A stretch of 25,457 nucleotides of DNA from Priapulus caudatus. Lineage: Eukaryota; Priapulida; Priapulimorpha; Priapulimorphida; Priapulidae. The stretch's first letter is position 1. Each line of letters opens with the position of its first letter. The notes beneath the pieces were generated by a model that saw only the letters and a list, made by a program, of their open reading frames with translations, was not told the DNA's origin and did no database searches. The position numbers and the translations under genes were made by a program. This document shows positions 1 to 11,615 of the stretch, piece by piece. The stretch spans positions 1 to 25,457 of the forward strand of contig NW_014578005.1 in NCBI RefSeq assembly GCF_000485595.1, read 5' to 3'.

Positions 1-279
1 AAGCGAGAAGGGAGACTTGGTGCTAGTACTACTACTACTTACAGTACTAATATTAGCTAATCTAATATGCCGAAGCCATACCTCGCCTACTCCACTAACG
101 AGTCTACGGGTAGCCACCTACGGGGTGCCCTACTCCCTAACCCGTAACCGCTAACCTCTAACCACTATAGCTAGATAGTTACCAGGGTACGTTTCGTCAG
201 TACCCTGGGGACATACGACTCGTTCAAGGGATAAAGAACATAAGGGTGCCGGCAATAAAACCCAATGTCATTTACAATC
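1..279. other. Unassigned leading sequence with degenerate CCCTAAC units
   Basis: I recognise no gene here. Bases 135-162 read as four consecutive 7-mers, CCCTAAC, CCGTAAC, CGCTAAC and CTCTAAC. This resembles decayed telomere-like sequence on the opposite strand to the TTAGGG run at 1219-1266. The rest is mixed sequence with no repeat partner that I could find in the window. Confidence 0.3.
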
Positions 280-287
280 ATATAAAT

Positions 288-1186
288 CAGCGGAGTAGAT
301 GAATAGGGAGGAGTGCTGACATGCAATAAACAAAGGAAATTCCGTCATTTACCTAGCCTTATAAATACCTAACGATTACTACGCGACTCATGCCAACTTG
401 AACTCAAGATCGGACACAGGACATTCGGCCTATCATCGTGCGAAATTGTTCCTGCGTAGACCCGCAGTCCGGAGATACAGCCTATAAACGTACGACAACG
501 ATTCCCAATTCTTTGGCCATCAATCCGACGCCAGTTTCGCGGCGCGCTATAATTCAGCACAATAAGGCAGCAACACTGCCGCGCAGCTCCGGCGGTTTGC
601 TCTCTCGGAATGCGGGCATGTGGCGTGTGGCTCGGTGGGAATTGGACATCGGCGCAAACACGCGACGAGTAGGCCGGTGTGATATGAACAGTGATGTATT
701 AGGGGCGACTTGCAGTGTGCATCAAGGCGCGGGCTAATCCTCGGCGGTGGCGTGCGTGCGTGAAGGCATATGCCAGCTATGTAGGCAGAGTGGCCTGTGT
801 ACTGTGTAGCCGGGTCGAAAAGGTATCTCGCGCAGTGTGATGCCTAATCTCCAGGCGACCAATGCCTGCTGATTAGCAATAGCGGCGTAGGTGCTCCTTT
901 GTTGAATTATAGGCGCGCTATGACGTGGAATGAGTGCCAAAGAAATGGAAGAATCGTGTCGTATACTTTTAGGGCTGTATCTCCGATTGCCGGTGTCTCC
1001 GCAGGAAATACGATTTCGCACGATGAATAGGCCCCGAGAAATTTGTTTTTTTTTACTGTGTGCCGGTTGAGCTCAAGTTGGCATGAGTTACGTATAAAAT
1101 CCGTAGGAGTATTATACGGCGCTAGTAAATGACGAATTTTCCCTTTTGTTTATTGATGTCACACTCCTCCCTATTATCTACTCCTG
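288..1186. mobile_element. Long-TIR non-autonomous DNA element (CAGGAGT family), 899 bp
   Basis: The termini are inverted. Bases 288-350 (CAGCGGAGTAGATGAATAGG...) match the reverse complement of 1124-1186 (CAGGAGTAGATAATAGGG...). Similarity continues inward for roughly 130 bp, including the block ACTCATGCCAACTTGA at 387-402. The element is flanked by a perfect 8-bp direct repeat ATATAAAT at 280-287 and 1187-1194, which fits the hAT-type target pattern nTnnnnAn. The interior (about 420-1060) has small overlapping ORFs on both strands with no transposase motif that I recognise, so it is probably non-autonomous. Assignment to hAT rests on TSD length and the CAG start only. The TSD is seen directly; the superfamily is inferred. 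Confidence 0.85.
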
Positions 1187-1218
1187 ATATAAATATAATA
1201 TTATATCAATATAATAGG

Positions 1219-1266
1219 TTATGGTTATGGTTAGGGTTAGGGTTAGAATTAGGGTTAGGGTTAGGC
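1219..1266 (+). repeat. Interstitial telomere-type repeat (TTAGGG)n
   Basis: Eight contiguous hexamers: TTATGG twice, TTAGGG twice, TTAGAA, TTAGGG twice, TTAGGC. The array begins 25 bp after the right target duplication of the preceding DNA element. The hexamer is the usual metazoan telomere unit. The array is short and internal, with a coding gene just downstream, so it is not a chromosome end. Confidence 0.8.
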
Positions 1267-1669
1267 ACATTGGTTTTATTGGGACCCATGTTCTCTATCC
1301 TTTGGCCCATAGACTCTATGAGCACTAGTTGTAGTAGAAACCAGAGTGAACACAATTTACCTGATTTAGATTATCTATTATAAGTATAATGGAGTTACAT
1401 TGCTAACTGTTTGGATATCATACAAGAAGGCATTCAGTATAGGTAAGGCAGATGGTGGACCTTTTACGTATAATTTAATTATGTGATTGTTTTATCGTTT
1501 AAATTAATAAGTGCATTAATTGTTTACTGCTGCAGAGCCCAAGTAAAACGTCCCTCTATCTACCCCTTACATCTCTTTAAACAGTTAAATGCCAAACCAC
1601 AGTGGATAGAGTATTTAAAATCTTTGTCAAGATTAAGATAAAGAAATTATGACATTTTCCTTTATTTAG

Positions 1670-3087
1670 GCTTCAGTAGTGCCGAGCTCTCTTCATCTGA
1701 CACAGATGAACAAACAATACATCAACCAGAAACTAGCTCTGTTGAGGAATTGCCTGTTAATGAACCTATGAAAGCCCAGATTGAACCACCTGAAGAAGGT
1801 TTCACTTCAACATACCGTGACAAGTTGTACTACTACCAATCCTTTATGGTTAAGGATCCAGGATTTACATCGAGCAACAGTGGTGATGTGTGTGATGCAG
1901 ATGATAATGAAAGCTGTTCCGAGAGTGCAGCTGACACAGAATCATTGCCTGCCTTGCAGCAGTCAGGTCAGGAAACTGTCAACATAACAGAAGCTGCTGG
2001 AAACTCTACAACAAACCAAACTCGCATTACCTGTATTCCAGCAGAAATATCGGACGGTTATGAACCAAGTGTTCGCATCGTGAACGGCTCAGAGCTTCTG
2101 GATTCACTCAAGTTCGGCAATGATAGTAAATACGGAAATTGCTTGCTGGTTTTTTTCTACACTCCCTGGTGCCCTTTCTCTGCGAAGGTTGCTCCCCATT
2201 ACAATGCACTAGCGAAAGCCTTTCCAACATTGCAGATCGTTGCCATTGATGCTCTGAAGTTTAACAGGTAGTCATTCAATTATCTTGCAAAACCGTATAA
2301 AACCCTTGGAAACCTTTTAGGTAACATTTCTGAGTTGTCAATGTAGTATTTGTATTTTTTGTTGCAACTTTCCTAGTTTTGCAAATGTTCATAAAATTCT
2401 CTTTTTTCCAGTATCAACACACGCCTAGGAACTTTCGCAGTGCCAAACATAGTGCTATTTCACAGTGGACGGCCGGTTCTGAGGTTTAACCAATCAGAGC
2501 GCAACCTTGACACTCTGAAACTCTTTGTGTACCAAGCAACTGGATTACAGGCCAATGCCTATGTGGTAGTAACTGAGGAAGACTATTGGGGTAATATACG
2601 GATTGTTTATTCATACTGATTTTAATTTGTTAAACGTGAAAGCTATGTGATGCCACTATTGTCAAGCTAGTGGTCATAGAAATTTACTTTTTGTGATAAC
2701 TCAGACAGGAAAATCTTATTTTAATGCTCGAATTAGAGACATTAGATGATGGTAAAAAATACAGCCCCAAGTTTGAATAGAACAGTCAGTGATCTGAGAT
2801 CATTCGATCAAAGAGTATAGGTTTATGAAACGTCAGTAAATGTTAAGGTTATATGTTTGGAAAAACAATGTAAAATCTGCTTATCTGTAGTTTTATCTCA
2901 TTTACGTGGTTTTTCAGGACCTTTACCAAGTGAACCTGAGCAAAGAACTGACTACATGCTGTGGCTGGCCTGGAGCTTTATAATATTTTGTGTGGTTTGG
3001 TTTGGATTTCAATCCACTACCGGTGAGCGGGTTATCACGCAGCTACATCGGCATCTACGGACCTTAGTTCACAGGCATCAAGCATAG
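1670..3087 (+). CDS. TXNDC15: TXNDC15-like thioredoxin domain-containing membrane protein (3' three exons)
   Basis: Coding exons are 1670-2267, 2412-2590 and 2918-3087 (stop at 3085-3087). Splice signals are an AG at 1668-1669, GTAGTC at 2268, CAG at 2409-2411, GTAATA at 2591 and CAG at 2915-2917, and all phases agree. They give about 314 residues; vertebrate TXNDC15 is about 360, so the start and signal peptide lie on an unseen upstream exon. The first exon starts with two bases of a split codon. An acidic, Ser/Thr-rich N-terminal part with N-glycosylation-type sequons precedes a thioredoxin fold. Its motif is TPWCPFS (2161-2181), with Ser in place of the second redox Cys, as in TXNDC15 orthologues. 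The second exon carries the conserved cis-Pro strand (FAVPNIVLF). The last exon has GPLPS, then one membrane helix (LWLAWSFIIFCVVWFGF) and a short basic tail. In vertebrates this type I membrane protein is needed for primary cilia (a Meckel syndrome gene); a ciliary role here is inferred from orthology. Confidence 0.9.
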
Positions 3088-4769
3088 CCTGCAACATTGC
3101 ACACGTGTGGTTGCGTGTGTGAATTCTGTTGGTATATCACTATTGGGAAGATCAATCGTAAGCTCACTGGTAGGCAGAGGTGTGCGTATTTCACTAAAAT
3201 GTACTTGTTTCTGTACAGCTTATTATAATGTAGAAACAGGTTTGTAAATTGTGATAGTGAAAGGAATTAATTAAATAACAATCGTTTGTTCAAATAAGCA
3301 TGTTTATCTCTTCAACAATAAATTTTTATTGCTATAGAAATGCATATTAAATTGCTATCACCCTGCAATGCGTCATAACAACTCTATATATTCAAAACAG
3401 TGCGATAAAATTATAAAAAGGTATGAAAAAACATTTACATTCATAATATCAAAGTCAATATAATTATATTGTTGTAACTGCACTAACACTAAGATTCAAA
3501 TAACAATTTATTAAACGTAGCCCATAATAACTGCTTCCAATTTACACAGAGTACCACGTTCATTGTGATTATAAAATATACACTGAGCCGCAAGAATGTT
3601 CATTTTTAACATCCTAAACGTATCACAACCAGAGTTTATATGTTAAATAAAGTAACACCCCCCCCCCCATTATGTATAAATACGTAATGCGAATCATGCT
3701 TTCCCGTCGACTTCCATGCTATAATTGGAGATACCTACAGAAAATCTTTGGGTTACAAGATTTACTACGAGGACAATTACGAACGCAAGTAAAAACAATG
3801 TAACACAGTATCATAATAATGGAAAACATGCACTCGTAAAGTATGGGAACTTAGAATTGCAGTTGCTCTGAGAATGGGAGCTCCACTCTTATTAGTCCGT
3901 CTAGCTTTTATTACCAATATCATGGATTGGCTTTGGCTGTTTCAGGATCTAACCTGGCAGCCAAAACATTATCTAAAATTGCTCAGCAACGTGTACCTCA
4001 TCGGGGTGGCCAAAGCTGTCATAACAAGGGGTATTACTGTACTATATTTCACACAGTTTTAGCTGGCAGCTCGAAACGACACGACATAATTTACATTTTA
4101 AAGTAAGCCAACCATGCCTAAATTAAATACTGCCTAAATAAATGATTTTCAACATTTCCTATACTTGAAATTTCATTACACATAATTTACTAAAGTGCAC
4201 ATTAAACACGAGTGCCCTTGAATGCTGGTATGATCCTTTGGAGCACAATGTACGACGACATACTTGTAATAAGTAATCTTCCTAGGATAAAAATTAGAAT
4301 AATATATCGAGATATGTTTGTGGTAAGGGTGGATTATAAACCCCTTTTTAAAATGATTTCACAGGTGATTTAAATTTGTAGAAATTCATTTTAATTTTAA
4401 TTTCTTTGAGAAGAAGCGTGGCATTCAACACAATATTTCCTCACAATCGTCACTGCCAAAATAAATTCCTTGCAGCAAATTTCTACAACAGCCTGCAAAA
4501 TATACAGAGCAGACTACACAGTACAGTAATATATACAATGGCTAAACACCATTTTACTTTCTGAAGATGGATAGCATTAATAATCGTGGATAAAATACGA
4601 GATTAAAGGCACTTATTGATTCTAACTACTTGTGATAAGCACATCATAATGGTAATATTCGTGCATCAAATCCAGATTCATAGATTCCCAGAAGTTGAGT
4701 AGTTTGCATATTTCAATGGCTGTATCCTCTCCCTATTTTTCTGTAGAGAAGATGCCATGGGCAGATAGC
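3088..4769. other. AT-rich region between two convergent genes
   Basis: This region lies between two converging stop codons and should hold both 3' UTRs. It is AT-rich, with a run of 11 C at 3658-3668. Minus-strand ATTAAA motifs near 4390 could end the golgin transcript. The small open frame at 3874-4062 has no recognisable motif. I see no other gene or repeat pair. Confidence 0.5.
3317..3322 (+). promoter_or_regulatory. Candidate poly(A) signal AATAAA for the TXNDC15-like gene
   Basis: AATAAA lies 230 bp after the stop codon on the coding strand. Another candidate is at about 3644. AT-rich DNA makes chance matches common, so the choice is uncertain. Confidence 0.35.
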
Positions 4770-5670
4770 CTATAGTCCCTGGAATGCTTCCAGGTAGGGT
4801 TTAGACTTGCCTTTTTTAAGAATTTTATCCTCTCCCAATTCTGCTTTGTTTCCATTAGATGAATTTAACAAAGGCTGTGATTCCATTGGAGCAGGACAAG
4901 CGCTAACTTTAAGAACGAGTTCATTACCATGACTGGCACCAGGTGGCGCCACATCAGAAGAAACCTGTTCCTTTGGATGAGATTCCTCGTCATTTGTCAG
5001 TGTTGCCTCTTGTACTTCGTGTTCTGGCTTAAGGAGTGGGTTGGCAGGCAACATGGAAGCACTATTATTCAGATGTGTGTCAACCTGCCCATCGTCACCT
5101 TCTGCTTTTGACGGCTCGCTCTTTTCTGTACTACAATCGGCCGCAATTGTCACTTTATCTTCAGCCTTTGAAGTGTCATCGACAATGTATGCAGCAGCCT
5201 CGTTCACACTGCCATGGTTTTCCTCTGCGGTGCTGGGTTTCACCAGCTGTTCGCTTGTTACAGCTGAATCACAGACGGCTACATTTCTTTCTACTGGATA
5301 ACAGGCCATTGTTTTCTTATAGAACTGTGGACACTGAACACTAGGTGTCGCCGAGGATATTAATGGTGCAACGTGCCGAGTAGTTTTTGCATCAGCCGGT
5401 GTGTGAACTCCATTTCGCGTTGTCATTACACTTGGTGACATAGCCGGAGGGCTGGTAGGAATGGGAGGTATGAGACTCTGAATCTCACTCTCTACCTCAA
5501 TGTCCATGTTGAGTTTTTCCATAAGCTCACTCAGCTTGGTTGCCTTGCGTAGCTCATTTGCCTGTATTATTGCATAGAGATGCTCAGTAAGTTGCTCCTT
5601 GTGCTCCGAGCGCTTGTGTAACTCGAGCTTTGCTTCGATGAACTCTTTCTCAGCTTTGTCGTATCGCTTC
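4770..5670 (-). CDS. GORAB: GORAB-like terminal coding exon
   Basis: The exon follows the acceptor TGTATTCAG (5671 onward on the minus strand) and ends at a stop codon at 4770-4772. Its first base completes a Gln codon with the previous exon. It opens with the end of the conserved coiled coil (KRYDKAEKEF, KEQLTEHLYAII, NELRKATKLSELMEKL) and then becomes low in complexity and rich in Ser, Pro, Glu and Lys. The ATG at 5693 is intronic, so that frame's first residues are not protein. Confidence 0.9.
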
Positions 5671-8600
5671 CTGAATACAGGCACATGCGACACAATTAAG
5701 GATACTGAAAATGATGGCTGACACTGCCACAGAATAGCTATTCATATCATATTTTTATATACCAAGAGTGATGCATATATACATATATATATATATATAT
5801 ATCAGGAGTTAATAAAGACAAAGGAGTTTGACACGTATTTGGTACTGATTTCACTACATTTTGTCGTACGAGTTCGATGTGAATAAAAATACAAATGTAT
5901 ACAAACATGCGCTTCTTTTGTTCACTGGTCCTTATTCTATCTCCCGGTAGTATTACAAACCGCGTAGCTTCCTTCGTTTTGACATAAATCGTACTTTTGC
6001 ACGACATGGTTTTCACGTTATTTACCATCGTGTGGCGAGGCCAAGCAGTAAATTCGCATACACAGCAACTGGAAGGAGGCGCGACAGGGATTGCGTCTCC
6101 CGTACGTTATCTCCCGAAGAAGTTTTTGTTCGGCTAACAAAGCCGAGTGATGACGATGTTAACTCTCGCCTTTATCACATACAGATGGTCATGATAAGTA
6201 AGGTAGGTGTAAACACATGCGTTTGCCTGCAATTGCATAGTAACGGTTGCTATGCAAAACAAGTTCGAAAAACTACAATCAGGTGGAGCGGCAATTTACT
6301 CGCTAAGATTCATACACATCATTCCTCCAGTAGTAGTAGTTCAGATATTTTACCAGCGCAGCGTTTATTTAAAAAAAACTGGGATTCAACCATAAAAACA
6401 AGGCATTCAACTATAGTTTCAATGTAAAATAGTTTAAATTTTTAAACCCAGCATGGGTGCAACGTAACTTAATTTCTAAGCGCATTTTCTGCACTTAGCT
6501 AGACTATAGCCTAAAAGCCCTGCCACGCCTCCTTCCAGTTGCTGTGTATGCGAATTTATCGCTTGGCCTCGCCACACGACGGTAAATAACGTGAAAACCA
6601 TGTCGTGCAAAAGTACGATTTATGTCAAAACGAAGGAAGCTATGCGGTTTGTAATACTACCGGAAGATAGAATAAGGACCAGTGAACAAAAGAAGCTCAT
6701 GTTTGTATAAATTTGTATTTTTATTCACATCAAATTCGTACGACAAAATGTAGTGAAATCAGTACGAAATACGTGTCAAACTCCTTTGTCTTTACTAACT
6801 CCTGATATATATATATATCGGACACAAGTCTAGGTGTAAAAATATCTGAACTCCTTCCAACCCCTATTACATTTTCCCCCTTTAAATTAATTTTTACTGT
6901 CACTAGCTTGCCTTTGTACAGTTAGTGGAATTGACATTTACATGGCACACTCCATATTACACAGCAATTGCAGTTAACACTGGTTACTGGTGAACTCAAG
7001 CTATCTTTAGGCGTGCAACATGAGGGAAAACAGTAGTGCACACAGTCTGTGTCTGTGCAAACGAAGTCGTGATCAGTGTGAATAAAAATAAAGGCGTGTC
7101 CAATGCTTAATTATCAAAAATTCAATTCATCCACGCCTTAATCACATTTAATTTATCACATTTAATTCAATAAACACCGAGTTCCTATATCTTGAATAGT
7201 TACCTAGTCACATGAGAAATCGCATTACCCATGTACATTTACATTTTTAAGATATAGATTTATATATATATGGCATGGTTTATTTCTTTAATACACATTT
7301 TTCATGGCTTCTCATAATTAAAACAATGAGCAGCTAATATTTTCCAGCTCCGGAAGATAGACCAATACATAAAAATCTCAAGGAAAGGGAAGCTGATAAC
7401 ATTTTCTTTACTTGAAGTTCCATTATAATCACCTGTTCAGTTGTCTCGATAAATACCAGGGCACAAAATTCAGATTTTTTTGCACCGGCCCAAAGGGCTG
7501 GTAACAGTAATTTTTACCAGCCCTCACAAATTTGTTTGTAAAATCAATGTCATGTTTCATGCTCGCATTCTCGATTTCAAATTTGAAAAATGTTGATAAG
7601 TTATGGCGTGATATCCTTCAGGTAAAACAATAATGTAGGCCATTTGCTATAAATAATGTAGGCCATAAATAAGAATGTAGGTACTCGCTAACACAGCTGA
7701 AACCGCCGGCTCGGAGGGCCGGTGTTTTGCCAATGTTACCGGCCCTCCAAATAATTTGCCCGCATATGCCGGAGGGCCGGTGCTAATTTTGCGCCCTGAA
7801 TACTGTTGTACTTACTGCGCGTCGGAATACTCGCGACTCGCGTCTTCTATCTTGTCTCGCAGCAAAGACACATCAACGGTGAGAAGAGTGTCCAGATGAC
7901 CAAGGTCCTTCTGAATCTCAAGCAGCTTCTGCTGCTCTGCATGAGTTCGCTTTTTCCTGCCATAGAAACAGTGCGAGCGTGTTAGTTAGTTAGCTAGTTA
8001 GTTAGTTAGTTAGCTAGTTAGTTAGTTAGTTAGTTAGTTAGCTAGTTAGTTATCCCTCGTAGGTGCCTAGATGACACATAAGGCAGTGGCAAGAGATCTC
8101 CAACGTCTCAGACCGCTACTACTGGCCTCAGCGTTGTAGTGTAGTTAGTATGTTATGCTTTACTTTCTGTATTCGTTTACGAACACGTGATCTATGACAC
8201 TATTGTATATGCAACACGTCATGGTGAGAATAAAACATACGGGGTCTTTGAGCCTGTGTGATGAACAGAAACAGACGTGTTTACTTGAGTGTTCAGAGGC
8301 AAGAGCTTACAACACTATAACTATAAGCGTGTTCCAAGACAGGTCATACATCCGCATCTCCCTCTCGATGGTTCTTCTCCAGGTCTCCTTGGGTCTTCCT
8401 TCCCCTTCTCCTCCCATCTGGCATCCAACTAAGTGCCGTCGGTAACTAAGTGGTGTCCAAATGAGTGTGAGTGTGCTAAGCTTCTGCTTATTCCCGCTCG
8501 TTGCCCATGACACAAGCTGTTGCATTAGCTGCCTTTTTGAAATAGAGACACCTCAATACGCCTACATCTGCCACGACATCTACGTACCCTTCATAGTTGC

Positions 8601-11579
8601 ACCTGTTTGTATACCTTTATATCACTAGTAGTGGTTACTTTTGATTATGCAAATGTTGTTATTGTGAATATGGATAATCAGTATAACTGTCAGCACGAAC
8701 GTATTAATACTGAGGTTTATGTTGTTAAGTATTTAATCACCATATTACATTGAAACAACTATGAAGTTCAGACACAACCAAGTCAATGCTGAGCACTGCC
8801 ACATGTACAAAATCGTAAGCAGCATACAACAGCATTCAATCTATTGTAATAATAAATAAATAATACTAAAAAAGCAAATGAAAAACAAATCAAGTCAATC
8901 AAAAAATACAAGAATAACAAGTCAGTGTCAGTGTTGGCAAAGACCTTCCCGAAATAACTGCGGAACTAGCAAGTTTTGACCTCAACCATGCAGTCACCCA
9001 GCCAAACTTCAGCAGGTTGGGAAATTTGCAAATTTCGTGAATATATATCCACATTAATTAATTCTACTTCTTATGATTACAAGAACCAAACGGTTCACGA
9101 GGAGCATTGACTTGTAGGTTAGCAATAAATATTTATGATATAAGGAAACAATAAAAAGAACATTGATGTAAGGTCAGAGTGTGATCTGAAAACTAGATAT
9201 TTATGTTGAACGTTGAACAAGTAACGCTCATAATATAACTCACGAATAAAATTACTGCCTATGTGTTAAAACGGTCACGTACCTTTCTGATATGGCTTGA
9301 GTTAACATCTGCCGTCGCTTCGCATTCTGAGCTTCAATCAATTTTTGCTGCTGCTGAAATTTCTCCAGGTTCGATATCTCCCGACTATAACAATAACATT
9401 GGGAGAAAATTACATCACGCGTTCACAGCATAATTGGCACAAGTTTGTTTGCTGTATATTTTTTTAAATGTACTTGAATATTCCCATTTACAGACACTGC
9501 GTGAAGTGTTAGCCTATTTTTAGATACATTGCACTACTGCTGTATGTGGTACCTCACTGCTGTGGTATCCGATTGCAAAATGTAGCTTAAGAGTGTCTGC
9601 ATTGATGTTTTGTTACATAAATACATCACAGCAAAAAGCATCAACATCAGAAACATTCGCCATTAGATTTCAACACATTGGAGCCAGATAAGTTTGTGTG
9701 AGAATAGCTAAATGCTTTTGACAAGAACTTTTAACATGGAAAACCAAATCTATGTATTATCAGCTGCTACATACTCTCGACTGAACACTAAACACTTCAC
9801 TGAACACTGGTGACGCGATGACTAACCATGATACAACATCCACGATACAATTCATGATAAAGCTTCGCATGACTATCGATATGCCACAAATGCCAAAAAT
9901 AAATCTGCACTTAACTCAGTTAATCACCGACTTGATTCGTTTGTCATGGTTGGCAAAATCTCGGTTGTGTGCAACTCGCATGTTTTCATGTGAGAGAAGG
10001 AGCATGCCGATTTGAAAATGTCATGTTTAATGTCCAATCACTATATGACTTGTAAATTCTGATTCTATTTCCGTGAAATGGAACATTTCCCCAAAAGTCA
10101 CGAAAACATAATGATGGTGTTTGTATTATGTACCATATCGCGATACATATCAATAACTGTCGTAGTGTGCCCAAATATCATTGTGCATATTGTATTGTAT
10201 CGTGGCATAAATGTCGTGATGCGAATCGTATCGTGAACTAGTCATATCGATACATCATACAGCCATATTGAAAACCTGCTGTAAATACATCATAACATTG
10301 CAAACATTAAAGTAGTTTAAAGTATATAAACTATATTAACGTATACGAATATTACTTGATTCCTTCCTCTTCATCCAGCTCTTCAATACCATCTGGGATT
10401 CTGGCATTTTCTTGCACGAGTTCTGCCGTTTGACCTTTATTTTCCGAGATCGTTGAACTACTCTTGCTTGTCGATTCAACCCGTTCTTTCCCACACTCAA
10501 CTTGCTTGGGCTTTCTACTGTCATCTGGTTTAACTGTACAATGTTTCTCAGCTGATTTAGAAAGTGACTGATTGGGATCGATTTCAATGTTTGCAGAGGC
10601 ACCATTGGACTTTTGCTGTTTAAATGCTTTCTCCTTACCCATTGGCTTTCTTCTTGTGCCTTGCTGTTGGGTGAAACGCACCTGCTATCAAAAGGTGTAT
10701 CCATTAGGGAATATAACTAGTCTGTTGCTTTACATGCATGCAGTCAAACCTATGTATAGGGATCACTAAAACGAAATGCGAAAGTTTGCATTATAGACAG
10801 TGGACAATTCTAAAGATGTGACTGCTCACGTAGATTTAGTTTTACATTGTTGCACCCAGGGGCGGCGCCACAGGGGGGGCAGGGGGGGGGGCGGTCGCCC
10901 CCCTATCATTTGCAAGAAAAAGGAAAGAAGAAGAAGAAAAAGAAAAGAAAAAAGAAAAAGGAAAAAGAAAAAGAAAAAGGAAAAGAAGAAGAAGAAGAAA
11001 AAGAAAAAGAAATCTTGCAAATGTCTTTGCAAATGATGGGGTGGGTGGGGGTCACCCCCCCATCATTTTCAAGAAAAGGTAAGAGAAAAAATTCTTGCAA
11101 TAATAGGGGATCGCCCAAAAATAAGTGTATGTAGCCTACAAGCTGGACCACTTTTCATCGAAAATCGAAAAATTAAGGTGTCGCAAATTCAATCATATTA
11201 AAACCTGTGCTTAATTGATATCGCATGTCAAGTCGTTATTTTTCCTGGGTAGTCCAGTTGGGGCACATCATTTTGGTCGATGTCTGCTGTTTCCCGGCGG
11301 AAAGGTAGGCACACACTTGAGGTGTTAACAACTTATAAATTTATATTAACAACGTTCAGACTACCTCTAATAATACTCTTACATGCTATCTTATTTCTTA
11401 CCTCCGCCAACGAAGTGGAGGGGAGTTATGTGATCGGGTCTGTGCGTTGCGTGTCACGTTAGCGGTGGTGTGTGTTGTGTGTGTGTTGTGTGTGTCGTGT
11501 GTGTGTGTTATGTGTGTGTGTGTGTTGTGTGTGTGTGTGTGTGTGTGCCTGTGTGTGTGTGTTGTGTGTGTGTGCTTAC

Positions 11580-11615
<36 letters not shown>

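Noticed and set aside
1129-1383. 84-aa ORF with Leu/Gly repeats
   Set aside because: Runs from a transposon TIR through the TTAGGG array; composition artefact.
6032-6427. 131-aa ORF
   Set aside because: Starts within the left TIR of the 5803-6804 element and shows no domain; unlikely to be a transposase.
10800-11151. Overlapping Lys/Glu and Phe/Ser-rich ORFs
   Set aside because: Pure consequence of the purine tract inside the hAT element; open on both strands.
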